DNA of 64,000 nucleotides from Zygnema circumcarinatum (Eukaryota; Streptophyta; Zygnematophyceae; Zygnematales; Zygnemataceae): positions 2,407,930 through 2,471,929 of the forward strand of contig CM074813.1 in the NCBI GenBank assembly GCA_037447605.1, in the 5' to 3' direction. This document shows positions 1-16,100 of the stretch, piece after piece (position 1 is the stretch's first letter; each line of letters starts with the position of its first letter). Both the position numbers and the translations under genes were made by a program. The notes under the pieces were generated by a model. That model did not search any database. It saw only the letters and a list, made by a program, of their open reading frames with translations, and was not told the origin of the DNA.

Positions 1-3829
<3,829 letters not shown>

Positions 3830-4281
3830 TGAAAGATGTGCATGGATGTATGGTCGAACATGTCGACAATCTTTAGCTCGCATGAAAGCTGAATTGATAG
3901 GGTGATCGAACTTCTTGAGAGAGGAGCACCCTCTGCAGTTGACCTAAAGCTCACCTCTGCCAGTTTGGGTGAGGTGTGCCTCCACCCTCGAATGAGGATT
4001 TGATGACAATCGTCACCACTCTCCTTGTGGAATCCAAACACAGAAGCTGTATCAGGTGCCATAAACTACTGAACCCTACACCCTAATACCCAACTTCTAG
4101 AACCTTCGTTACAGATCTGCATAATCCAAAAAATGTTCGCTTAAAGAAAGTGTTTGTCGCTTACTTCATTTAATTTAATTTTTATTTATTTTTGGTCACA
4201 TGAAGGCAACAATCGCTGGTCAAAACTTTGGTGGAAGTGAAGCCGAAGCGACAGAAACGGAGTCACATGGAACCCGTCCTC

Positions 4282-4319
<38 letters not shown>

Positions 4320-6079
4320 CGGCACGGGGCTGTCCTCTGCCCTTCTCAGGGAGGGGAGGGGACCATGGTGGGTGGAAGTCCCGGAGTGACCGCGAGGGTC
4401 CCTCAGAACAGCGAGGCGGTCCCCCGGCCTCGCCTATAAAGGCAGTGACGAGGAAGGGGGAGGGGGGAGGCAATACTGGGAGCGGTGAAGGAGGCGAGGG
4501 GGGAGAGGGGGAGAAGGAGAGGGAAGACAAGGAGGGGAAGGGGAGGGAGGGGAGGAGGAGAGGAATAGGCCAAAAAAATCCAACTGATTATTTGTGGGTG
4601 GTTTTTTGTTTGCTTGTCATTTGGAGGATCCTTTGTCATCACACATTGTGAATTTTGAAGAGTGAGCTTGAATCTTGAGCTTCTCTCCAGTCTTGGCTTT
4701 AGTGCTTTTCTTTATATTTTTTTGTTATCATTATGCTTAAATTAAACAGCGTGCGTTCTTGAAAGAAAAAAAAATTCAAATACTTTGTGTTACTCAAACC
4801 TCGTGTTTAGAATTGAAAAACGAATCCGTGGAAAAATGAAATCTGAATTGCCATTTCCTATGACATAAGTCGAAGGTTAACACCAACGCTTAGTAGCACA
4901 TAAAAGCGTGCCGCCTCGAAGCAAACTTAGTTTGCTGATTTTTAAAGTAAAACATATACAGATTGGGCACTTTCCGTTGTACACAACAGAACAAGAGAGA
5001 TAAAAGCACGGTAGATAGAAAGTCTCTTCACTCGAGCCTCTAAATTGGGACCAAGTAAGAAAAAATAATGTTTATTTTAAGGTTTGTAAGGCGTACCGGA
5101 AAACGGGCACATGGCAAGGACCCTTCCTTTGGTTGCAACTGGCCTTACATTTAATAAATTTAAATACGTGAAATTGCTTCATGAGAAGCCACCTAATACG
5201 GGCAAAAGAAATTGAATCTTATTCTCCTCCTCTCGGGCGTTAGGAAGGATGAAGAAGTTTTGAAAAATGAAATGCGTTAACCGTGTATCCCTCTCTAAAG
5301 TAAAACTCGTGAGCTCGGCCTCGCTAAACCCCAGAGTCGATTTCCAACGTTTTGCAACAGTTGGCAAAGGCCTGCACCTCGTACAAGCCACGGAAAGAAC
5401 GGATCATTCATTACCGAAAAAAAACTATACCCAAGAAGGCATACTATGAAAGTCATAAATAGTAGTAACCATGAATTGTGTTTTAGTTCTAACATCAAAT
5501 TTTGCGTGAGCGATATACACCGAACTGGCCGATTAACCAGATTCAACCCTAATCGGCGACGCGATGAAAGTAAGGAAAACGATGAGCTCATCGTCTGGGT
5601 AGCTTGAAAGTTGCAAAAAATACAAAGAAACATAGAAATAAAAGGATAGAAAAAAAGCATCACCTTCCCCTCCAGATAGTTCATGAGCACGCGGCCCACC
5701 CCCCCCCGAACGCTCACTCGCCCTCGCCACGAGCTCGACATAGACATATGTCGTCATGTCGTCATATGTCGTCATATGTCGTCGACATAGGGCCGCTTCA
5801 AGGTGAAGAGGAGCCACGTCATCTGCCAGCCTGCCACCGCCACATACTCACCACGTGTCGCATCCTCGTTGGTCGAATACACCAGCAGCGGGTTTGTTTA
5901 CCGAATGTTGAGGGTTTGAATCCCAATCCCTTCACTCAAAGCACGCCACTTACTTGTTACTTTGGACCAACATGATGCCACGTGTCCTCACACGACGCAG
6001 CTTAAAGTCTTTTCTTGGTACAAAATTTGGACCAACATTCAGAATGGTCGGCTGCCTACCTTCTCGTTAGGGCTTGCAG
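3830..6079. other. Intergenic; simple repeats, no supported gene
   Basis: No open frame here has splice logic or family similarity. It contains a GA run (4283-4317), a TATA-like TATAAAGG (4434-4441) followed by a purine-rich G/A stretch to about 4565, an AT-rich stretch (4650-5100), a C run near 5698-5707, and a small tandem array of CATATGTCGT units (5745-5790). The TATA-like site has no gene after it that I can support. Confidence 0.6.
5745..5790. repeat. Short tandem array of CATATGTCGT
   Basis: Three to four overlapping copies of CATATGTCGT, one lacking AT, ending in GTCGACATA. CATATG is itself palindromic. No gene is adjacent. Confidence 0.8.
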
Positions 6080-6490
6080 CAAGAGAAGAGAGTCAATCGT
6101 CATTGACAGTCGATCTGTAAGAAAAGTTTCTCGATGTTGAAGTTCAACTTCGCAAAAAAATTGTAGTAAAGAATGCCCATCTTACTAAGGTGCACGATTG
6201 CTAAGGCACAACTGACTGACTTACTTTATAATATCCACCTTATTGCCACAAAGGACAATAGGGATCACGAAGTCACACACACTGCACATAACAACGTGAT
6301 CCTTATTGTCCTGTGTGGCAACAAAGTGGATACTATAAAATCAATCAATCAATCGCGCCTTAGCAAGATAATTGTGCACCTTAACAAAATGAGCATTCTT
6401 TACTACAATTTTTTTGCGAAATCAAACTTCAACATCGAAACACCATTCTTACAAATCGTCTGTCAACGGCGGTTGGTTCTCTCCTCTCTC
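6080..6490. repeat. Long foldback (inverted repeat), MITE-like or hairpin-RNA-like
   Basis: Two arms of about 180-200 bases pair across a centre near 6286. The outer part of the left arm (ATTGACAG at 6102-6109) pairs with the outer right arm (CTGTCAAC at 6460-6467). Further in, a TTTTTTTGCGAA stretch on the right pairs with TTCGCAAAAAAA on the left. The inner parts pair GGATCAC (6262-6268) with GTGATCC (6296-6302). Identity is roughly 80-90 percent with scattered mismatches. There is no transposase frame. A short non-autonomous DNA transposon is the simplest reading; a small-RNA-producing hairpin is possible. Clear target-site duplications were not found. Confidence 0.8.
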
Positions 6491-7342
6491 CTTTTATACT
6501 CTCGCTCTCGCAAGCTCACAAAAGAGAGCCATAGAGTCCTCAGGCGTGCCTTGCAGATACGGTGGAGGGGGGGGGGAGGAGGTCAAGAGAGGGAGAGAGT
6601 TGCAGGGAGCAATAAGGAGGGAGAAGGAACGAGTGCAAGAGACACGAGAAGAGAGAGAAGAGCCGGGAGAGTAGGGGGAGAGGACGCGCGAGAGAAGGAG
6701 AGATTGTAACAGGGTTTTATGTGTGCCAATTTATAATCGCGATAATTGCGTACATGCTCCACCGGCCATACAATAACGATTGCATCAGCTACACACTTTC
6801 CCACCTATCTGGTTTTGATTCAACAAACCGCCATAAAATGAAAGAAAACCGAATCAAACTCCATAGAACCCTAGTAGTCAAGGCTCAGGTTTTTGTGGAA
6901 CAAGTTGAGAATGTACCTGGATGACCCCATGGCCCACATTCAGAATGTGAGGCTGGCCCCCTCCTCATCGCGGAGGGCATCCTCGGAGGGCATCCACGTC
7001 GCCCTAAAGGGCCATGACCGTACGAGTCAACGGCAGACACGAAAGAATTGAAGTGGATGGCAAGACATTCAAATGCAGGACAAGTTGAGGAGATACTAAG
7101 GAGTATTGCATGGAGGGACAAAGAGGGAGAGGGAGTGAGGGAGAGGGGCAGAGAGAGAGAGAGGGAGTGGGAGAGAGAGAACCAAGGAAGGCGAAGTGGA
7201 AAGAGAAGGTGAAGTGTGCTCACCTGTAGCACTTTCGTTGGCCCAAAAGGAGACCTCGCCTCGGCCATGTCCGTGGCCCAGTCGAGGCTCGCCACGTCAG
7301 CACTGCATTGCGCTACAATCCGTTTCAATTTCAATTTCAATT
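6491..7342. other. Intergenic; purine-rich, no supported gene
   Basis: Contains G-rich and GA-rich stretches (6565-6705 and 7085-7210), and a CAATTT tandem repeat (7325-7342) at the edge of the inverted duplication. Open frames here are products of low-complexity sequence. Confidence 0.55.
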
Positions 7343-7685
7343 TCTCACAAACTTTATCAATTGTAGGGACTGAAGATGACTTGCATAATTTCATAGTTGC
7401 ATCAAAAAGGCAGTTTCGGAAAGGCTCGGGAAATAGTACGGACACTCAAAACAAGACAAGAATGGGGCATACCTGAAATATTTTTCGCGGATAATGCTCC
7501 CCTCGCCCTTTCCCCCAAAGAGGTACACCTGTGTGCCGAGTGAAGGAGTGGTAGCCGCGCATGCGAGGGATGTCTCCCTGCGGATGTAAAGTTTCCCACA
7601 CAAGGGTATCTGCACCTCCACAACCATTTCCAAGGAGAGTCACATCCAAAATGTGTGCGTGTGTGTGTGTGTGAGAGAGAGAGAG

Positions 7686-7751
<66 letters not shown>

Positions 7752-8063
7752 GAGCGAGAGAGAGGGGGGTAAAGAGAGAGAGCCTCAACATTTACCCATG
7801 TCACTCTAATTTCAGTCTTTCCACTTTATTTCTAGAAAATCTCTTTCTACAGTACACTCCCTGCCTTAGCTTGCCTTCGTCCTACCACCCTCTCCCGCCA
7901 GTTCCACCTCTCCCTCGCGTCCCTCCCCTCCTCATTACTCACCCGTGTGCAGAACCATGTGGTCTCCCAGCCATTCCATGCGTTCCCCTCCAAAACCGTC
8001 GAAAATGAGAATGGAGTCCGAGTGAAGGGGATGCACAACGGCTGCATGCGTCCCCCTCAGCTG
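7343..8063 (-). repeat. Inverted duplication, arm 2
   Basis: Reverse-complement partner of bases 1-990. Base 8063 pairs with base 1. Homology ends near 7343, where arm 2 runs into a short CAATTT repeat (7325-7342) absent from arm 1. The arm is about 270 bases shorter than arm 1 almost entirely because its GA/CT tract is shorter. Confidence 0.9.
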
Positions 8064-8716
8064 CCCTCCATGGCCAGAGGTAGTGGGATGGCTCCACTGC
8101 ATTCGCCCACATTCATTCACATCACTAAATTCGATGATTAACTTATCAATTGACGAATTATTTGATTGATTGATCAACTAGCTATTAACTGATTGATCTC
8201 TTCCTAAAGGGATTATCGAATAAAGAGTCAAAACAGTGCTAGAGCATGCGCCTGCATTCACATCACACGCAAAGTCTCAGATCCAACCTCACCCTCCTCA
8301 CTCCATTATTTAGTGCATGAGATAAAGTAAGCCTCCCTTGCCCACTCCCTACTTGGCTTCTACCCTCCTTTATTCGACTGAAACAACAGCAAATTCAGAG
8401 ATTCTTTAACCTTCCGTACCGTCAAAGTGTCCGTGTTGAGCACGTGCAGATCGCCCTGCATGTTGTCGTGGTCGCTCCCTCCAATGAGCCAAATGCAGTT
8501 CTCTCCGATGAGAGTGGCCGAGGCGTACGCGCGAGGGGAGAAGGGCGCGCAGCCCTCCACAAGGTCCCACTGCTCCGACTCGCAGTCGAAGGCCCACACA
8601 TCGTTCAAAAACTTGTCGCCGTCGCGGCCGCCCATCACGAAAATTTTAGTTTTGACCAAAGCGGCGGCGTGACCGGAGCGAGGTTTGAACTCGGGAGGGA
8701 CTGCGGCCCGCAGCAA
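7473..8716 (-). pseudogene. Truncated, frameshifted 5' copy of the kelch gene
   Basis: Three exons are visible: about 8716-8420 (or from an acceptor at 8700), 8096-7943 and 7609-7473. The first encodes two kelch blades (GGRDGDKF and GGSDHDN); the second and third match the first two exons of the intact-looking copy at 1-859. The third exon is 137 bases against 142 in the other copy because five bases are missing near 7543, which shifts the frame inside a blade. In the second exon the kelch Gly-Gly doublet reads Asp-Gly. Homology stops in the next intron, so no 3' exons follow. No in-frame ATG precedes the first blade: an upstream stop intervenes, so the true start lies in an unseen exon or is lost. 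I read it as a decayed partial duplicate. A base error at the five-base gap would be the main alternative. Confidence 0.75.
7674..7785. repeat. (GA)n microsatellite in the kelch pseudogene intron
   Basis: GA-rich run preceded by GT repeats (7652-7673). On the minus strand it is the short counterpart of the CT tract at 290-652. Confidence 0.9.
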
Positions 8717-10649
8717 GAGCCTTCACTCAGACAGTGAGCGGAAGAAGACATTTTCTTCGTTGCAGAAAGATAAGATTCACAGGGTTTGTGATTTAAAGAA
8801 TGGAGCGTTTATTTTACAAAGAGTTAAATCCTTTAAAAAAGGTTAAAAATTTAAGAAATAAAAATATTTGCATTTTCAAAGGGAAAGCCTCCCAAAACCT
8901 CTTGAACTGCAAAATTAAAACAAAATTGAAAGAAATAAACCTTACAGAATGCCTGGTTCAACATAATATCATCATCATTCGTTGTTAACGAGAAAAAATA
9001 AAGAAAGAACACAGAAAGAGAGGTACACCCAAAAAAAATATGTAGAAATTTAGGCAGACCTTAAAACGAAAAAGGCCACTTCTCTTACCCGGCATGGCCT
9101 CCCAATGGGCGCGCCACGTGGCACCTTCTGCGAGCCCCATGGCGCCTGCTTCCTCCCTCTCCCTCGTCCTCCACGCCAAGCGTTCGCCACAACGACAATT
9201 GCAGAAAAGGTGTTCACACGGGCGGTTTGGTTCAGAACTGGATCACTTTCCCGTATGTGTGAACACCAAGGGTGTTTTTGTTTTTTGGCGTCGTTGGAAT
9301 GCACTAAAAGACAAAACGTTTATCGTACCGTACACCTTGGGTGACTCTCCCGTTGACTTCAGTACAAACATGTTTGGCACGGACAGCTCGGTTGGCGACA
9401 ACTCGATATTCCAGTCAGCGCTCGCCACGTGGTGCTCCTCCGGTCGTCCGCCAATCGGCTGTGAGCTGCCAGCTCGACCGGCGATCACCGCGGTCGATGA
9501 CTGCGAGCCAGCACAGCAACGGTACCCACGTGGCACGAGACCGATTCTCGTAACCACGTGGCCACGCGCGATTAGCGAACGCCAGCGTGTCCTGTTAAAT
9601 TCTCCGGATAGAAGAGTTTTGGGAATGGCTGTCGTGGCAGACACGTGATCGCCACGTTGACAGTACGGCCCCTCATGGAAGCAGAGGAAGCGTGGCAGAC
9701 GACGGCGTAACTGTCGATGGAACCGCTCCTTGAAGCCTTCTCGAACCTTCTCCAAATTTTTTTTCAAGCACAAGTTGCAATTTTTTTATTTCCCACAAGA
9801 GCTGACCTTGAAGTTGACCTGCCCGCCGGTTCAGCGTCAGCAATTCACCGACTCACCGTACAATGAAACCTTTTTCTGGTCAGACAAAATTTTCTTCTAG
9901 AAAGGAACTTTGGTTGTAGGTCACGTGGTATGACGCTATTGGATATGGTTGATTCCTTTTGCGTGGCCGTTTCTGTTAGGTCAGTCCGTTGACCGTGACT
10001 ACGGTGACGTGGACGTGTAGATCTTGACCCGCCGACTCGCGGTCAGTTCATACGAACAAACCAAGGTTCAACGTTAAATCTGAAGAATGTTTGGAATTCT
10101 AGAAGAAAAATCAACTTTTCAACAACAGCGTAATCTAGAAGGATCAACTATGTAAATATTTCCGATTCCAAGGAACACAGAGTGGGAAGATTTTACGACA
10201 ACCCTGACCGTGAAAACTCTCAAGACGGTCAGTGAATTTTATTTGGCAAAAATTTTGAGCTAATACAAAATGCACGGACGGACCAAGAAATGTAATAACT
10301 CCTATCTGTTCCTCTCTAAAGTGGTCACTTTCCACCGTCCTTCGCCTTCAAGGGCAAATATCTGCTCCATTACTAAGTCTCCACCTGCAATCACTCCCTC
10401 GAACCACATTCCCTCCATATTCTTTCCTTTCCCTACACTCTTTCAATGCTTCAAAACTAGAAAAAGCGCGTCAGGAGAAGCGCGCATTGCTCTCGCTTTA
10501 CCTTGAGAACCGCGAGAGGGATTTTGGAGCGATATCGGAGGTTTCGGACTGTGAAGAGGAGGCGGAGCAGCACCACGGCTGAGGCGAGCCCTTCTCCCGC
10601 TTCTCCTTCCGCGGGGGCTGTGACCAAAAAGAGGCCGCGGGCCGCCGCC
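8717..10649. other. Intergenic region upstream of the universal stress protein
   Basis: AT-rich from 8760 to 9060, then GC-richer with many CACGTG and ACGT motifs (9115-10020). A perfect 11-bp inverted repeat of GGTGTTCACAC lies at 9209-9219 and 9257-9267. The last 200 bases before 10650 are open in the gene's own frame but lack an in-frame ATG. Confidence 0.55.
9115..9927. promoter_or_regulatory. Cluster of six G-boxes (CACGTG)
   Basis: CACGTG occurs at 9115-9120, 9426-9431, 9537-9542, 9555-9560, 9642-9647 and 9922-9927, several as CCACGTGG, with more ACGT cores between. In land plants this motif is bound by bZIP (including ABA-response) and bHLH factors. The nearest downstream gene, about 0.7-1.5 kb away, is the stress protein at 10650. 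The link to that gene is inference. Confidence 0.5.
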
Positions 10650-12531
10650 ATGCCTCTCCCTACTCAGGCGTCCGAGCGCGAGGATGGCCGCAAGATTGCA
10701 ATCGCGGTCGACCTGAGCGACGAGAGCGCGCATGCAGTTCGCTGGGCTGTTGCGAATTATCTTCGCCCTGGGGATCAGGTGATTGCAATGGAGGCTTCCT
10801 TTCGACTCTCTCTTAGTGGCAGTTGCAGACTCGTCGTGCACTTTTACCAAGCAATGAGCTTTTTGTGAATTTGGGATTTAATGGTTTAATATTTGATGAG
10901 GCTGGAGAGAGTGAAATCTGCATTATGCTTGTTTGGCGAGGGAGGGTGGGAGTGTGGGGTGGGGGATGGAGCGGGCTTGTTCGAGGCCTGTTATCGTTCT
11001 TCTTTGGTTTCCAATGCTGCGTCCATAGAAATTTCTTGTGGGATGTTGGAGGCTGACGTGTCAGGCCCTGTGGCCGTTATTTACCAGTCGTAGTCCAATG
11101 TAGAGATGACAACAGCAGCGAAGAGCTGCGTGCATGCATTGAACGAGGGAATGCATGCAGGCTGAAAGTGTGCTTTGACCTTTCGTTAGGTTACAGAACA
11201 ATGAAGAGATTAAGGTAGGATGACTGGCTGGAGGTCGAGGTATCGCACTGTAGTAAAATGTTAGCCAAGCATTTTAGGACTGGTTACGCCAGTTTTCACG
11301 AACGACTTGGAGAATTATTTGGTTTCTAAGAAAGCATATATGGTCGCAATGTCATGCAGTGTTTAGTTTCATTACGGAAGGTTAACAATTATGTTATCAA
11401 GGGACCGTGAACAGGTGATAATCCTGCATGTTCGCCCAACCTCAGTACTGTATGGGGCTGACTGGGGAGCATCGGATTCAGTACTCGCCGCTGACAAAGA
11501 TGCCACTCAAAAGCTGGAAGATGAGTTCGACTCGTTCACAACAACCAAGAGTGAAGAGCTTGCGAAACCTCTCGTGGAAGCAAACATTCCATTTCAGATC
11601 AAAATTGTGAAGGACCATGACATGAAGGAGCGTCTATGTTTGGAGGTGAGAGAAAGTGACTTTTTCTAGCGGACCTTGAGTTTGGGGGGTTTAATTTTCC
11701 TTATCGTTACTCTACATATGGACGACTGCTCCTATTGAATACCATTACGATTTTTCTGTGGAAAACTCTGTTTTGACAATATGTAAAATTCAATCTACTT
11801 TCATGGCTTTGGGACACAGGTGGAGAGGTTGCGTGTCAGTGCCTGTATCATGGGGAGCCGCGGTTTTGGAGCCGAGAAGCGTTCACGCAAGGCCAGGCTC
11901 GGCAGTGTTAGCGACTATTGTGTCCATCATTGTGAGTTCACCCGCCCTGGCTTTGTACACCGGAAGTGCAAATGCATTTCGAGTTTTTATTTGATGTATG
12001 GGTGACTTGGTACCAAGCCAGATGCGTTTCTTCATTCCAAACCGCGTGTCTGAATCATTAGCCTGGAATATCGTTTGGAATGATTTAGCCAACTCTCCTT
12101 TGCATTTTGTTCCCGTTTTGCCCGCCCTTCCTGGCTGTTGAAGAAGCCGGCGGAGAGTATATCTGCGTGTAGGTTGTTAAGGACTTGAAAGCGATTAGAA
12201 CAGTAGAACCACGGGATCCCTCGTGTCGCAGAAAGGCGGACTTGTCCCTGTTAAGTCCAGTTTTTTGGTATTTGTACTGGGAGCTAGTTGCAAGATTAAA
12301 ACTTACTCATGCAGGTTATGATTATGAATTTGAAACACCCCTACGAACCCCTCCCCTTATAGGCCACTTATGGCACAGCTCAGTCTGACGCACATCGGGT
12401 GGCGTGATGGCATTGCGGCAGGTGACTGCCCCGTTGTGGTGGTGAGAATGCCGGAGGCTGAAGGCTTACATGCAAAGATTCCCAGAGTGGAGATAACCTC
12501 AGTCCCAGAGGAGGAGGAAATCAACGGCTGA
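10650..12531 (+). CDS. PHOS32-like: Universal stress protein, PHOS32/PHOS34 type
   Basis: Four exons: 10650-10778, 11415-11645, 11820-11931 and 12422-12531 (stop TGA), 193 residues, phases consistent. It starts with the USP first strand (KIAIAVDLSDESAHAVRWAV), then VLYGADWG, then KDHDMKERLCLEVERL, and ends in the nucleotide-binding core GSRGFG...GSVSDYCVHHCDCPVVVVR. The spacer between GSRGFG and GSVSD is three residues longer than in bacterial UspA, as usual for this plant subgroup. Arabidopsis PHOS32 and PHOS34 are cytosolic proteins phosphorylated during elicitor and stress signalling. The chosen ATG has a good context (GCCGCCATGC). The frame stays open about 147 bases upstream but without ATG, so the Pro-rich phosphorylated N-terminus of the Arabidopsis proteins is probably absent, unless an upstream exon exists. 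It converges with the acyltransferase gene downstream. Confidence 0.92.
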
Positions 12532-13104
12532 GGACTGTGATGAGCACATGGAGAGGTAGTTCCTGTTCCATGTTTTGGAGGGAAAGACCTTCTCCAGTAG
12601 AACCGGGTTACACATTTGGGAAGTGCAATGTGGCGCGCGCTGTATTACACTTTTGAAGGGGGCGGGCTGTGGAGGCTCGTGATGGAACGACGTTTAGGCG
12701 AATTTTTTCATAACTGTTTACCAAATGTGTTTTTGACTGAAGGATAGGTGAGAGGGTAATAAGATAGAAATGTCGGGTAGCTTCTTTAGCTCCTTGGAGG
12801 GCTTGTTTGTTGAGATAGCTTTTGTAACGAAGGAATGGATGGCACATGCATATGGCACAAGCATCATGTTCTTTCCAATGGGAACCTATGCCATAGGAGG
12901 AATGATGGATAGCATGACATATGCATCTTTGCTACCTGCTCACATGTACATCGATAGCAGTAGAAAGGGCCCCTTGACTTCACCCACATCTCACGCTGTA
13001 AAAGCTCCTAAAAAAAGCCTTGCAGCACAAATGGAAACATTTCCAACTTGCAGCACAAATGGCAATATTTTCAGTAACTGATAACATGCATGGCATGCTG
13101 TATT
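12532..13104. other. Short spacer between two convergent genes
   Basis: Lies between the stop codons of the stress protein (+) and the acyltransferase (-), so it should hold both 3' UTRs. I see no further gene. Confidence 0.6.
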
Positions 13105-16100
13105 TTACTCTTCCTTTTTCAGCTTTGGCAACCTCGGAGCTGGTAGAAGTAGGCCCAAAATTACGATTGCCACGGGAAGAAATGTGCCTATAAAATACAC
13201 TCCTCTACAGGCCAAGATAGTGTCATGACTGCTAAGAAGCTGCAAGCACAAAACACCAAAGGTTCCAAAACACAATTAGTTTTTCTCTTTTGTCCTGACA
13301 CGTTGCTTATGTCTCAGTTGTCATGTTTGGAAACAAGAACTAACATGATCAGTCTTCTGGTGGGTAAACAGTGCACATCTCTCCTGCCATATAAAAATGT
13401 AATCCCTTAAGTTCACATGCACGAGGACCTTCCCGACCCCTTCAACGAACAAACTGTACATGCAAAGAAGGAAAACTGCACGTACCACAAAGCCAATAGC
13501 GGAATAGTCATTTACAAAGCCGGCATAGATGCCGTGTGCTACTTTTGCGATAAGCTGAAGTCCTTTCATTTTTGCAGGGATGGCTCTCTGATAGCGGTAT
13601 ATGACTGTGCCGCACCATCAACAAGCAATACATTATTGATGCTACGTTTCAGCAAGACGGATTCAGTGTTAGAACGTCGACCTCACCTTCCTTCCTCCGT
13701 CCCTCCTGTTCCACTCATCACCTCTCCCACACTCGCCCCCCATTCCCCCCCCTGCAGTTTCCCCCCTCTCGTCTCTCGTCTCTCCCCCACTTCAACAGTT
13801 TCTTTCTTGAGGGGACACTTGCTAAAAATAAACGCCGATGGTGACCTGATAAGGTGGTGATGGGAAGTGACGATAAGTGTCTTCTTAGATTATAGCGGTG
13901 GTAAGTCACCACCTACATAAGTACCTACATCAGTCTGGCATAATGCATAGGATTCTCACCTTTGGAGCCTGAAATCATAACGGCGGTATGAACAAAGTAA
14001 AAAAGGTAGCCAGGATACAGTCCCTGCAGAAACAGCAGCAAAACTTCATCAGTCAACAATCCTCAATCTTTCGCACCAACGAAGTCGAAAGGAGCAATTG
14101 ACATATGGAAAGGGAGGGAAATCATGTATGAAGCATAATCAGACAAGAAAACGGAATGGAAAGATCTATTGAAATTAACTGGAGAACAAGAAGATGTGTT
14201 ATAAACAAGTCGCCAAAAAGCAAATAACAAGTGACTTCTGACAAGAGGAATTTTGAGAACAACAGATGTGAAACAGAGAACGGATTCCGGTGAGGTGCCT
14301 GCCGGTGAGACTCAGGCAGAGACTTCTGCACGGTGAGAACATGGGCAGACAAAAGGAAATTCAAGCAAGGGTGCAAGCAGGACTTACATGCCAGACAGCG
14401 CTCACAACCTGTGTGATCATAAGCTCCCAGAAACCAGGCTTCTTCCCTTTTGGTGTAAGCCGCTCGTAGACATCTTCTCAGCGATGGAGGTCAAAGAAAC
14501 ACAGTTTGCAAAACCCTAAGTGCTGCAGAAAACTATGTAGCATTACTTTTACTCCGATATTAAGGTCAACGCGGACTCTCAATATGTCTAACCTTCACTA
14601 ACGATCAATCTCCACAAACTGGGTAGGCTATAAGCCGTGGGTTACATTTAACCAGGACACAACACAGGAAGATGAAGTGTCAATTAAGTAGAGGGTATAG
14701 GAACATCCAGCCATTGCATCAACACACACAAGAGTGAGCTGAAACGAACTAAGTCGCCATTCGCTGTGACTGGGCTTGCAATTCACGCGATCAGTTCACA
14801 CTACCCAACTGTATCCCCATTGGCATAAGCCCCTCTCAATCACATGTCAGCACAACAAAAAACTGGTTATGGATACAGAAACGAAGCCAGTTGCCCACGG
14901 AAATGTTCCAGTTCAGTGGGAACTTATGAGCGCTATCTGCCAGCTCAACACCCAGTATATTGTAGTTCTTCGCCCTATCCCACGTCGATACCGTGACTTC
15001 CTTTCCATGTTCCTTCACCTTCTTCCAGCCACAGAATCCTAAACCCGACAAAACCAGCGCACACTCTGATATGCTCCAAATGAAGTAGTATTTCCAACGT
15101 GTCCAGACGCAGGCAATGTACATGTAGAAGAAGCACAGCCATGGTGGAGATGCCTGGTACTGGGAACTGCTGAAGTAGTCAAGGTCAACAAACTTTCCTA
15201 AGGTAACGTAGAATACAACAGAAAGTAAAGCCTTTGCAAGTGCCAGTCCTGCGACCTTGAAAGGTATGGGTGGGGGGTCTGCCTGTTTCGGGTTCCAGTC
15301 CTGGAAAAATTACACGAAAGATAAAAGCGTTGTGATGCTCAAGGAGATAAGCACTAGTGAGTTTGGCAAGCAGGCACTACAGGCTTCACAAAAAAACTTC
15401 TGAGTCATAGTTGGAAACTGAAAAGGACAGATCCATGAGTAGCGACCTCCTCACCCCCTCAAATCGCTGCCAATTCAGATAATCTTTAAATCCATAGACT
15501 GGTCCTGCTAGGTGAGTCCCACAACAGAGCGTGAAACCGAGAAATTCGAGGAGCGAGGGCAGCTCGTTTATGCGGTTTTGTTTCTGAGCTTCCTTACAGT
15601 TCTCCTCTAGCAATAGTCCGTCCTGGTAATCAGTTGTGACAGAAATGGCTTTAAGAGTCAAAATCATAAGGGCTCCTGTAAAAATTGAGAAGAAGCATTA
15701 AAGTAAGCGCAAGCTTAGATTGGACCAGCATGCACAGATCGGCGGTGCAACAACACAGATACAAGGGAGGTTTAAGGTGAAACATCAAGAGTCAATCTGG
15801 CTAACTTCTAGCAAAATGCAAAATTCCCCAAAAAGGGAAGTTGGAGCGGAACTTTACTAACAAATACTGGAAGCAGTTACTGACGATAAAAAGGTTGTTT
15901 CAGTGTCCAAACACAAATCAGGTCTTCAAAGACTCCTTCAGCCTTCATGCCCTACTGCTTCGACGTTTGCCCATGGATCTCAATAGGACAACTTTAGTCT
16001 GCTGAACTTGGCATCCAAATCCAAGTCAACATCCAAAGATAATAAACAATCACGTTACTTTGTAAGTTAACTGCGTCTACAAAATATATTTAACACCTTC

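Noticed and set aside
5908-5920. tRNA-like GGGTTTGAATCCC
   Set aside because: It is a short hairpin only; the rest of a tRNA cannot be drawn around it.
8714-8716. TTG as start of the kelch pseudogene
   Set aside because: It is not an ATG, and an in-frame stop lies about nine bases upstream; the coding start is unresolved.
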